Positions 1-6,533 of a stretch of DNA of 8,396 nt are shown here, one piece after another; positions within the stretch are counted from its first letter, which is position 1; every line of letters begins with the position of its first letter. The notes beneath the pieces are model-generated. The model searched no databases and had not been told where the DNA came from. It saw only the letters and a program-made list of their open reading frames with translations. The translations under genes and the position numbers were made by a program. The stretch covers positions 1 through 8,396 of the forward strand of contig CAZVWV010000152.1 of NCBI GenBank assembly GCA_964631745.1. The letters are read 5' to 3'. Source of the stretch: CAZVWV01 sp964631745 (lineage in GTDB: Bacteria; Bdellovibrionota_C; UBA2361; JBGSMV01).

Positions 1-22
1 TGAATTTACGAATTTTATTTTT

Positions 23-42
23 AGGGAAATTTACTTCCACCG
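23..42 (+). repeat. Direct repeat copy 1 (AGGGAAA..TTCCACCG)
   Basis: These 20 bp match 17 of 20 positions at 299-318, in the same orientation and 276 bp away. Both copies follow a T-rich TTTATTT run. This copy runs into a perfect 10-bp palindrome, CCACCGGTGG, at 37-46. Read on the minus strand, the repeat contains CGG TGG AAG TAA, the end of a short open frame. The role is unknown: a protein-binding site, the edges of a small element, or the shared 3' end of two relics. Confidence 0.5.
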
Positions 43-298
43 GTGGCAATAGAAAATTAATTCTTCCCGCGCGCGATGCCGACGGCCCACTGCTTTGCGC
101 ATGTGATATAAAAACCCCTTGCCGTCGGGACCGGAGCTTCGGGCGTGGCCGCGAGCGCGCGGGCCACGGACGGTCGCACTACCTTCACTGCTACCATATT
201 AAGCCAAACAATCTTTGCGGACCTCGGTGCGACAATTTGGCAAAATGCAAACTGGAACGCGATTCGTTCCGGCGTAAAATTCTTCATTAAATTTATTT

Positions 299-318
299 AG
301 GGAAAGTCATTTCCACCG
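299..318 (+). repeat. Direct repeat copy 2 (AGGGAAA..TTCCACCG)
   Basis: Second copy of the repeat at 23-42. It contains a perfect small inverted repeat, GGAAA at 301-305 and TTTCC at 310-314 with a 4-base spacer, and is followed by the palindrome ACTATAGT at 319-326. On the minus strand it contains CGG TGG AAA TGA, again encoding Arg-Trp-Lys-stop, as copy 1 does. Confidence 0.5.
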
Positions 319-628
319 ACTATAGTTGGCTTGTGTTTCGTACCTAGCCGGGCTACCGCATGTCTTTCTGGGCATAATCCGCAGGTGCAATGACGCTTCG
401 CACTTTTTGAACCTTTTCTCCGCAGTAAACCAATTGCAAATTTCATATGGTTTCGTGTTAAACCGAGTACGATTTTATAACGGTTTGCTATATGACTTTA
501 ATTACTGCGAATTTTGCCCCAGGGCGCACCTTTTCGATCGCTGGAAAGCCCCGGGGCCAACCCCGAAGAGCCCGCACCCATCGCAACCCAACTATCACTC
601 CCAACACAAAACATGCTAATAATTACCC

Positions 629-1429
629 ATGCTTTCTGCGCTTCCTATAGGTGTTTTCGACAGCGGTCTTGGTGGCCTCACTGTGCTTCGTAGCTTACGG
701 GCTGAGCTGCCTAATGAGACTTTTCTTTATTTGGGGGACACTGCGCGCACGCCTTATGGCCCCAAGAATCCGGAAACGGTGCGTCAATACTCGCGGGAGT
801 GCGCTCGATTTTTATGCGGACACGGAATTAAACTATTGGTGGTGGCTTGTAACACGGCTTCAGCCTTTGCTTGTGAGGCTTTACGTAGTGAAATTGCTCT
901 GCCGGTCGTATTCGCCACAGAGCCTGCAATTCATGCGCTTGGTAAGCTTCCCAGGGCGGCGCGCGTTGGTGTTATCGGCACGCGTGGCACTATTGCTAGT
1001 CAGGTGTTTCAGCGTGGAATCCAGGAACTCCGCCCGGACCTTCAGGTTATGGCGAGAGCTTGTCCGCTGTTTGTGCCCTTGGTGGAAGAGGGCTTGTTTC
1101 GCGGCGCCATGGTGAATCAGGCGCTTGATTTATATCTGAAAGAGATACGAGATTGGCGGCCAGACGTGTTGGTGCTGGGGTGTACGCATTATCCCGTTTT
1201 GGTAGGCGCAATTTCTGAGTTTCTGGGAGATTCCGTTTCGATAATTGAATGTTCGCGAGAGATTGCGCTCGAATGTCACACGGTGTTGGCCAACGGGCAT
1301 TCTCTTAGTTCGCAAAAATCCGGCGACGATCGCTTGTATATTACCGAAGCGCTTGGGATGTTTGAATCGTTGGCTAAAAATTTACTGGGCGACAACGAGG
1401 TTTCTGTGTCAAAGGTGGAGATAGCATAA
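629..1429 (+). CDS. murI: Glutamate racemase
   Basis: Cytoplasmic cofactor-independent racemase that interconverts L- and D-glutamate and supplies D-Glu for the peptidoglycan stem peptide. The 266 aa are a normal family length. The N-terminus carries PIGVFDSGLGGLTVL (residues 6-20), with the Asp-Ser pair at 11-12 expected in the active site. LGDTARTPYG follows at 35-44. The two catalytic cysteines are both visible: Cys74 in VACNTAS and Cys185 in GCTHYP. The ATG at 629 is preferred because the conserved motif begins five residues later, as is usual. There is no Shine-Dalgarno sequence in front of it; instead an AATAAT hexamer at 618-623 ends six bases before the ATG. The stop codon is immediately followed by the ATG of rfbA, so the two genes are probably cotranscribed. 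The family and function are secure. Confidence 0.96.
   Translation: MLSALPIGVFDSGLGGLTVLRSLRAELPNETFLYLGDTARTPYGPKNPETVRQYSRECARFLCGHGIKLLVVACNTASAFACEALRSEIALPVVFATEPAIHALGKLPRAARVGVIGTRGTIASQVFQRGIQELRPDLQVMARACPLFVPLVEEGLFRGAMVNQALDLYLKEIRDWRPDVLVLGCTHYPVLVGAISEFLGDSVSIIECSREIALECHTVLANGHSLSSQKSGDDRLYITEALGMFESLAKNLLGDNEVSVSKVEIA
1417..1420 (+). promoter_or_regulatory. Ribosome binding site for rfbA inside murI
   Basis: GGAG lies nine bases before the ATG at 1430, inside the last codons of murI. It supports the choice of this start and suggests that rfbA translation depends on ribosomes finishing murI. Confidence 0.55.
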
Positions 1430-2302
1430 ATGGGACTTAAAGGAATTATCTTAGCAGGCGGCTCGGGCACTAGGCTTTATCCGATTACTAGAGCTGTTAG
1501 TAAGCAGCTCTTGCCAATTTACAATAAGCCCATGATTTATTATCCGTTATCCACCTTAATGCTTGCAGACATTAGAGAGGTGTTGATTATCACCACGCCC
1601 TACGACCAGGATGCATTTAAGAGATTGCTTGGGGATGGCTCACAAATAGGGATGCAGATCTCTTACGCTGTGCAGCCGGAACCGAAAGGCTTGGCGCAGG
1701 CTTTTATAATTGGTCGGGAATTTATCGGTAAAGATCGGGTGGCGCTCGCGCTTGGCGATAATATTTTTTACGGGCATGGATTGCCGATCTCGCTAAAGGC
1801 CGCCTGCGATAGGCCTGAGGGGGCTACGGTTTTTGCTTACCGGGTTAAAGACCCTGAGCGCTACGGCGTGGTTGAGCTGGATGGGCATGGAAAAGCGCTT
1901 AGTTTAATGGAGAAGCCCGCCAAGCCAAAGTCACGCTACGCCGTTACTGGGCTCTATTTTTATGATAATCAGGTCTTAGATATCGCCATGAATCTAAAAC
2001 CTTCAGCGCGAGGCGAACTTGAAATCACAGATGTGAATTCGGAATACCTAAAACGTGAAGGGCTGCATGTGCAGACGCTTGGCCGAGGTGTGGCGTGGCT
2101 TGATACCGGAACATATGAGTCGTTAGTCCAAGCTTCTAGTTTTATAGAGGCGATCGAAGAACGCCAAGGATTAATGGTCGGCTGTATCGAAGAGATCGCA
2201 TTTAAGCAGGGGTTTATTAACGCTAATCACCTTAGAGCGTTGGCCCAGGGGTTGGCTAAGAACTCGTACGGCGATTATCTGTTGCGGGTGTTGGAGGAAT
2301 AG
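1430..2302 (+). CDS. rfbA: Glucose-1-phosphate thymidylyltransferase (RmlA)
   Basis: Cytoplasmic nucleotidyltransferase that makes dTDP-glucose from dTTP and glucose-1-phosphate, the first step towards dTDP-L-rhamnose and other deoxysugars of O-antigen or capsule. The 290 aa match the family length. The nucleotide-binding signature LAGGSGTRLYPIT is at residues 8-20, followed by SKQLLPIYNKPMIYYPLS. The metal and substrate motif ALGDNIFYGHGL is at about 107-118. EKPAKPKS, TGLYFYD, GELEITDVNSEYL and RGVAWLDTGTYESL follow in the usual order. The start is fixed by the sugar-nucleotide motif only seven residues in. The gene begins directly after the murI stop. No rfbB, rfbC or rfbD lies next to it here, so the rest of the pathway must be elsewhere, or the product feeds another dTDP-sugar route. 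Confidence 0.95.
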   Translation: MGLKGIILAGGSGTRLYPITRAVSKQLLPIYNKPMIYYPLSTLMLADIREVLIITTPYDQDAFKRLLGDGSQIGMQISYAVQPEPKGLAQAFIIGREFIGKDRVALALGDNIFYGHGLPISLKAACDRPEGATVFAYRVKDPERYGVVELDGHGKALSLMEKPAKPKSRYAVTGLYFYDNQVLDIAMNLKPSARGELEITDVNSEYLKREGLHVQTLGRGVAWLDTGTYESLVQASSFIEAIEERQGLMVGCIEEIAFKQGFINANHLRALAQGLAKNSYGDYLLRVLEE

Positions 2303-2315
2303 GGGGATTTATGCC

Positions 2316-3305
2316 TCAACCACGCTTTAATATCAGCTTCTCAAGCTCCGGTTCGACTATCTTCATCAGCGACTGAAATGGATCGCCCGCGCCGCCGTGA
2401 AACTTGATGCGATGCAGCAGGGTTACCGGTATCATGGTTTTCAGATCGTCCTCGGTGGCAAAATCGCGTTGGTTTATCAAAGCATATCCTCTGATTGCGC
2501 GTTGAAGCATCAGAGCTGCCCTGGTTGAGGCACCAAACTGTAGTAAGGGGCTGCTGCGCGTCGCTCTAATAACGTCAACCACTGCTTCTCGCAGGGCGGG
2601 CGCCACAGTGATCTTTTCTACTAGCTTCCTGGATTCGAGGATCTCTTGGCGCGTGCAAACCGCGCTGACATGCTGCAAGTTATCATTTATCTCCGAGTGC
2701 TGTTCGAGAATCTGAATTTCTACGTCGCGATTTACGTAGTGCATCGGAACCTTGAACATGAAGCGATCGAGTTGCACTAATGGTAGAGGGTAGGTGCCAG
2801 CGAAGTCCAACGGATTCTGAGTGCCGACTACAAAAAATAGATCATCTAAGGGGTGAGTGACGTTATCGATAGTAACCTGTTTCTCCGCCATGCACTCAAG
2901 AAAGGCGGCCTGCACCTTTGGTCCGGTGCGGTTGATTTCGTCCGCCAAAAGCACGTGCGCAAAGACTGGGCCGTGAAGAAAGTGAAAACTAGCGCTTTTG
3001 GGCTCAAAGACATTAACGCCCAAAACATCGCCCGGCAGCATATCTGGGGTGAACTGAATACGGCGAAATGGCAGGATATGTCCCATGCCGTGTTGGCTTA
3101 GGTTAGAAGATATTAAGCCCCCCAAGGCCTTGGTAAGAGTAGTCTTTCCAGACCCGGGGTAGTCCTCCAGCAGCACGTGCCCATCGGCGATAAGAGCCGT
3201 TAGGAGCAGGTCAATCGTGTCGGTTCTACCCTTAATTACCCTCTCCAAACCGGCTTTGAGGCGAGCAATTAGGTCGAAGGCTGATTTGAAGGAATTTGTT
3301 TCCAT
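2316..3305 (-). CDS. MoxR-family AAA+ ATPase
   Basis: AAA+ ATPase of the MoxR class (329 aa). The family generally acts as chaperone-like ATPases that mature or insert metals into partner proteins, often with DUF58 and VWA-domain proteins. Visible motifs are Walker A, DYPGSGKTT, at 48-56; TPDMLPGDVLG at 86-96; Walker B, LLADEINRTGPKVQAAFLECM, beginning at 119 with Glu123; the sensor-1 segment GTQNP at 161-165; and LDRFMFK with candidate arginine finger Arg181. The C-terminal lid domain fills about 210-329. The Walker A line differs slightly from the more usual GVPGLGKT of MoxR proteins but keeps all key residues. The gene is convergent with rfbA (13 bp between stops), and no DUF58 or VWA gene is present, so the partner cannot be inferred. 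The family is sure; the specific role is unknown. Confidence 0.9.
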   Translation of the reverse strand: METNSFKSAFDLIARLKAGLERVIKGRTDTIDLLLTALIADGHVLLEDYPGSGKTTLTKALGGLISSNLSQHGMGHILPFRRIQFTPDMLPGDVLGVNVFEPKSASFHFLHGPVFAHVLLADEINRTGPKVQAAFLECMAEKQVTIDNVTHPLDDLFFVVGTQNPLDFAGTYPLPLVQLDRFMFKVPMHYVNRDVEIQILEQHSEINDNLQHVSAVCTRQEILESRKLVEKITVAPALREAVVDVIRATRSSPLLQFGASTRAALMLQRAIRGYALINQRDFATEDDLKTMIPVTLLHRIKFHGGAGDPFQSLMKIVEPELEKLILKRG

Positions 3306-3314
3306 TCGTAAGCG

Positions 3315-3343
3315 ATGCTACAAGTAATACTTTAAGCTCGCAA
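3315..3343 (-). promoter_or_regulatory. Possible sigma-70 promoter of the moxR-like gene
   Basis: On the minus strand TTGCGA (3338-3343) is followed after exactly 17 bp by TAGCAT (3315-3320); each hexamer matches four of six consensus bases. The predicted start of transcription lies only a few bases before the ATG at 3305, which would fit the absence of a Shine-Dalgarno sequence there. This is a pattern match only. Confidence 0.3.
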
Positions 3344-3359
3344 GTGTGCTAACTATGGA

Positions 3360-3408
3360 NNNNNNNNNNNNNNNNNNNNNNNNNNNNNNNNNNNNNNNNN
3401 NNNNNNNN
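3360..3408. other. Assembly gap (49 Ns)
   Basis: Run of 49 ambiguous bases. It hides the first codons and the control region of typA and the far upstream part of the moxR-like gene. The reading frame resumes at 3410 with the residues that normally follow about seven N-terminal TypA residues, so the true gap is probably small, but its real length is unknown. Confidence 0.98.
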
Positions 3409-3409
3409 T

Positions 3410-5179
3410 ATCGCGATTATCGCGCACGTTGACCACGGAAAGACCACCTTGGTGGATCAGATGTTTCAGCAAAGTGGCACCTTTAGGAGCAATCAAGAGG
3501 TGGCTGAGCGCGTCATGGACAGCATGGATCTTGAGCGAGAGCGCGGGATTACAATAGCTGCTAAGAACTGCTCAGTTGAGTGGAAGGGCACCAAAATTAA
3601 TATTTTGGACACCCCTGGGCATGCTGATTTTGGTGGCGAGGTGGAACGCGCACTCATGATGGTTCAGGGCGCTATCTTGTTGGTGGACTCCTCCGAAGGG
3701 CCGCTGCCGCAGACTCGCTTTGTGCTAAGTAAGGCCTTAAAAGCCGGACTAAAGCTAGTGGTGGTAATCAATAAAATAGATAGAAAAGATGCCAGGCCAC
3801 AAGAGATTCTTAATCAGGTTTACGACCTTTTTATTGACCTGGATGCCAATGAAGAGCAGATCGAGTTTCCTGTACTTTACGCGATTGGCCGCGAGGGTAT
3901 GGCCAAGCGCACGCTCGAAGAAGACGGGAAAGATCTTGGCCCGCTCTTCGATGCCATTATCAATACTATTCCCGGCCCCACATTTCATCCGGGAGAACCC
4001 TTTCAGATGCAGGTCTTAAACTTGGCATATTCTGACTACCTTGGCCGCCTGGCGATCGGGCGGGTGGTAGAGGGCAAAGCCCATAAGAGCGACCGTTTGA
4101 TCTGTATCGATAGGGATAGCAAGGAAGTTCCTTTGAGAATTACTAAGTTGCAGGTCTATAAGGGAATTAACTATGAAGAAGTTGAAGTAGCAGATCAAGG
4201 CGAGATTGTGATTCTGGCCGGTGCCGACGAGGTCGAGATCGGCGATACCATCTGCAATAAAGAGCATCCTGTGGCTTTGACGCGAGTTACGGTGGATGAA
4301 CCTACCATCTCGATGCGCTTTACTTACAGCAATTCACCTTTTGCAGGCCGAGAGGGAAAATTCGTACAGGGCGCGCGCATTCGAGAGCGACTAAAGAAAG
4401 AAACCCTTCATAATGTCGGTCTTAAATTTGAGGATTCCACCGAAGCGGACACCTTTATATTAAAAGGGCGCGGCGAATTTCAGATGGCGATTCTGATTGA
4501 AACCATGCGTCGTGAAGGATTTGAGCTCTGCGTGGGGCGCCCAGAGGTAATCTTTAAAGAACGAGATGGTAAGGTGGTCGAGCCGATCGAACACCTGCTA
4601 ATAGATACCGATGATCGTTTTGTTGGAGTCGTGACACAAAAGCTCGCCGCCCGAAAGGGACGCATGACCAATATGGTTAATCACGGCTCGGGGCGAGCAC
4701 GGCTCGAGTTTTCTATTCCATCCCGTGGTTTGATCGGATACCGGAACGAGTTCTTAACTGACACGCGCGGCACCGGTATTATGAATTCTTATCTAAGCGG
4801 TTACGAGGAGCACCGTGGTGAAATTCAATCACGTGTGAACGGTTCCTTGGTTGCCGACAGAGAAGGTGTGGCCATCTCGTATGCGATATTTCATCTAGAA
4901 CCACGCGGCACTCTTTTTGTAGTGCCAGGCGATCCAGTTTACGAAGGCATGGTAATCGGCGAGCACAACCGCGAAAACGACCTAGACATTAACATCTGTA
5001 AAGAGAAAAAACTCACAAACATACGGGCAGCCGGGCGAGATGAGAATATTATTCTGACACCTGTTACGCCCCTGACCCTTGAGAAAGCCATAGACTTTAT
5101 CCGGAATGACGAATTGGTAGAAGTTACGCCAAAGTCGATTAGGTTGCGAAAGAAGATCCTGCTGGGAAGTAAGCGCTAG
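3410..5179 (+). CDS. typA: Translational GTPase TypA/BipA (5' end in gap)
   Basis: Ribosome-associated GTPase of the EF-G/LepA group, needed in other bacteria for 50S assembly and growth at low temperature or under stress. The open frame begins at the gap with IAIIAHVDHGKTTLVDQM, which contains the complete G1 P-loop, so only about seven residues are missing. An apparent TTG start at 3449 would delete the P-loop and must be wrong. Later motifs are ERGITI (switch I, about 3541), DTPGHAD (G3, about 3608) and NKID (G4, about 3770). The BipA-specific C-terminal region includes SRGLIGYRNEFLTDTRGTG and ends GSKR. About 589 residues are present, close to the roughly 600 expected. The upstream promoter is hidden. 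The family assignment is secure, and the gene appears intact apart from the gap. Confidence 0.96.
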   Translation: MAIIAHVDHGKTTLVDQMFQQSGTFRSNQEVAERVMDSMDLERERGITIAAKNCSVEWKGTKINILDTPGHADFGGEVERALMMVQGAILLVDSSEGPLPQTRFVLSKALKAGLKLVVVINKIDRKDARPQEILNQVYDLFIDLDANEEQIEFPVLYAIGREGMAKRTLEEDGKDLGPLFDAIINTIPGPTFHPGEPFQMQVLNLAYSDYLGRLAIGRVVEGKAHKSDRLICIDRDSKEVPLRITKLQVYKGINYEEVEVADQGEIVILAGADEVEIGDTICNKEHPVALTRVTVDEPTISMRFTYSNSPFAGREGKFVQGARIRERLKKETLHNVGLKFEDSTEADTFILKGRGEFQMAILIETMRREGFELCVGRPEVIFKERDGKVVEPIEHLLIDTDDRFVGVVTQKLAARKGRMTNMVNHGSGRARLEFSIPSRGLIGYRNEFLTDTRGTGIMNSYLSGYEEHRGEIQSRVNGSLVADREGVAISYAIFHLEPRGTLFVVPGDPVYEGMVIGEHNRENDLDINICKEKKLTNIRAAGRDENIILTPVTPLTLEKAIDFIRNDELVEVTPKSIRLRKKILLGSKR

Positions 5180-5188
5180 ATAGCGCTT
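5171..5188. repeat. 18-bp palindrome across the typA stop codon
   Basis: AAGCGCTA (5171-5178) and TAGCGCTT (5181-5188) are perfect inverted copies separated by two bases, and the stop codon lies inside. As RNA it could form a 6-bp stem with a 6-base loop followed by UUUA-type sequence, so it may be a weak terminator or 3' stabiliser. There is no proper T-run, so calling it a terminator is uncertain. Confidence 0.5.
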
Positions 5189-5232
5189 TAGGAGCGAAAG
5201 GATATGTTCTAGCGTAGGCTGCCGCGCCGGAC

Positions 5233-5265
5233 TGTCTCAGCGGTATCTGTCAGCGGAATGTGTCA
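5233..5265. repeat. TGTC-led short tandem repeats, possible insertion-sequence end
   Basis: TGTC starts at 5233, 5248 and 5261. The first two are followed by near-identical text: TGTCTCAGCGGTAT at 5233-5246 and TGTCAGCGGAAT at 5248-5259. The third is TGTCA followed by an A-run. Closely spaced repeats led by TGTC(A) are typical of the ends of IS21-like elements, so this may be one end of a lost insertion. No matching inverted end and no transposase are in the window. The assignment is an inference. Confidence 0.3.
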
Positions 5266-5335
5266 AAAAATTGCACTAAATCATAGCCGATAGGCAGCAC
5301 GAAGCCTGAGTGCGGCGGCTAAACCTTGCCAGGGT

Positions 5336-5590
5336 TTATTCCCACAAATCCTCAATCGAAATAATCTTATAAAAAAAACTTTCAATTTCCTCTTGGTCCT
5401 GTTTGCTTACCTCGCCTTGAAAAACTAATACCGGTTTTAGAGCAGATCTTCTTGGTAGCATCAGCGCCTCCATCTTCTTCTTTACATCCTTTATGATAGT
5501 TCTATTCGTAGGTAAGTTTACAGCATAGGCTAAGTTACCTGTAAATCGAATATATTCAAAGTGTAGGTAAGTAACATTAGGAGATTTTAT
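5336..5590 (-). pseudogene. C-terminal remnant of an unidentified gene
   Basis: An 84-codon open frame on the minus strand, closed upstream by TGA at 5591-5593 and ending at TAA at 5336-5338. It has no ATG near its 5' end; the first in-frame ATGs are at 5471-5473 and 5459-5461. The translation reads like real protein. It includes VTYLHFEYIRFTGNLAYAV, then TIIKDVKKKMEAL, then KPVLVFQGEVSKQ, and ends FFYKIISIEDLWE. This last part, a beta strand, a short acidic linker and a hydrophobic closing strand, resembles the C-terminal tail of some bacterial ATPase or nuclease-like proteins (for example DUF4143-type ATPases), but I cannot assign the family. The missing start and the nearby insertion-like repeats suggest a truncated gene left after rearrangement. 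It lies just downstream of the AbiE operon on the same strand. Confidence 0.45.
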
Positions 5591-5609
5591 TCAGGGCTCG
5601 CTGCTTAAT

Positions 5610-5625
5610 CCCAGCCCACCCTGGG
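5610..5625 (-). terminator. Possible weak terminator hairpin downstream of abiEii
   Basis: CCCAG and CTGGG are inverted copies with a 6-base loop, about 40 bp beyond the abiEii stop. The stem is GC-rich, but the minus-strand sequence after it has no run of T, so intrinsic termination would be poor. It is listed because it is the clearest hairpin after the operon. Confidence 0.2.
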
Positions 5626-5666
5626 AGGGGTTCCTTTCCTTGGTGTTTAGCCTGCGACTGCCGGCA

Positions 5667-6533
5667 TTAAACCCAACGAATCTTAAAAAAAAGATCCGTG
5701 AAGAACTCATGAGACCAGATCTTTGTGCTATCGGGATCCTGCAAAAATGGTCGAACGTCGTCCTGAGCTCGCTCTACGTCAAGAGCTTCAACCCTTCTCT
5801 GGTATATCTTCTTTAAAGCTTCAACTGATAGTTCTTCGCCCTGGCTGAGCACCTTACTTAAGATCAACTTAGACTGAAGAAATTTTAATCTTAGCGGAAT
5901 CCCTTGGGCTACAAACCAAACCATGTCATACCAATCGCGTCCTTTTACTCTGGTTTTCCAGGCACGGCACAATACGCAGTGCATCTTACCTGCGAACAGG
6001 TCAGGGGCGCTGTATGTGTTAATATTAAATGGAATGGGCTGCAATAAGCTGCGATTTTCGATTTCGAAACCTAGCGAGGGCTTTGTGTCAATTTCAAATT
6101 TTATCGCCATCACCTTATTCTTTTGGACAAGCTTATGCACAGAGTCCGGCACGCCGACGTTAATGAGGTGGCTCAGTGTATCTGCCTTTATAAAGGCGGA
6201 TTCTATTGGTGTTAACTGAGTCTTCGAAATGCTGGTCACTCTTGCTTCAAATCCAAAGGCTAGGAGCTCGGCTTTGACAGCGGTGTGATACCGACTCAAA
6301 CTAAAGGACTCCTTTTCTTTGACGAGAGAAAAATCCAAGTCCTCAGAGAACCTATTTAGTCCATAGAGGATCCTCAGCGCACTACCACCATAAAATGCCG
6401 CGTGCTCAAAAAATTTTGCGCGCCATAGCCCCAATAAGGCGATCTCTTGTATAATTTCTTTGAGCGCACTTTCGTAATCTGATGCAGTGGTACACTTATA
6501 TCGTTGTAGCATTAGGCGTATGGCTTCGTTCAC
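5667..6533 (-). CDS. abiEii: AbiEii-type nucleotidyltransferase toxin
   Basis: Toxin of a type IV toxin-antitoxin and abortive-infection system (288 aa). The family is a DNA-polymerase-beta-like nucleotidyltransferase; studied members bind GTP, arrest growth, or (the mycobacterial MenT enzymes) add nucleotides to the 3' end of tRNA. Motif I is complete: GGSALR at 49-54, then RFSEDLDF at 61-68 with the metal-binding acidic pair Asp65 and Asp67. IKFEID at 144-149 supplies the third acidic region. SAPDLFAGKMHCVLCR at 175-190 and KGRDWYD at 197-203 are the remaining family motifs. All catalytic positions I can see are present, so the enzyme looks functional. The start is GTG at 6533, preceded by GGGGG, and it overlaps the abiEi stop by 4 bp (GTGA), implying translational coupling. 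Its cellular target cannot be read from sequence. Confidence 0.92.
   Translation of the reverse strand: MNEAIRLMLQRYKCTTASDYESALKEIIQEIALLGLWRAKFFEHAAFYGGSALRILYGLNRFSEDLDFSLVKEKESFSLSRYHTAVKAELLAFGFEARVTSISKTQLTPIESAFIKADTLSHLINVGVPDSVHKLVQKNKVMAIKFEIDTKPSLGFEIENRSLLQPIPFNINTYSAPDLFAGKMHCVLCRAWKTRVKGRDWYDMVWFVAQGIPLRLKFLQSKLILSKVLSQGEELSVEALKKIYQRRVEALDVERAQDDVRPFLQDPDSTKIWSHEFFTDLFFKIRWV

Larger units (their letters stand above)
1..628. other. Non-coding upstream region of murI with a GC-rich block
   Basis: I see no convincing gene in this stretch. Open frames exist on both strands (for example minus 57-287 and plus 326-619), but none has a ribosome binding site or a recognisable protein. 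A GC-rich block at about 66-275 sits between AT-rich flanks that carry two copies of a 20-bp sequence. The block can form several hairpins: 79-86 pairs with 121-128 (CCGACGGC/GCCGTCGG), 145-150 with 162-167 (GTGGCC/GGCCAC), and 254-259 with 265-270 (GGAACG/CGTTCC). The last 90 bases before murI are C-rich and include the palindrome CCCCGGGG at 549-556. The block could be a structured RNA, a degenerate element or a gene relic; the sequence alone does not decide. Confidence 0.45.

Noticed and set aside
57..287. 76-codon minus-strand open frame from ATG at 287
   Set aside because: It has no ribosome binding site and no recognisable protein, and other frames are also open across the same GC-rich block. 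Length alone does not support a gene.
326..619. 97-codon plus-strand open frame upstream of murI
   Set aside because: The translation is low in protein-like features, ends in a run driven by C-rich sequence, and has no start signal.
3449..5179. typA start at TTG 3449
   Set aside because: It would remove the G1 P-loop that is plainly encoded in frame at about 3425-3448. The real start is inside the N run.
5320..5338. TAAACC..GGTTTA hairpin as a terminator
   Set aside because: It has a short, weak stem with no T-run on either strand.
5317..5652. GGCTAAAC (5317-5324) and its inverted copy GTTTAGCC (5645-5652) flanking the gene remnant
   Set aside because: Only 8 bp match and the similarity does not extend, so chance is a sufficient explanation.
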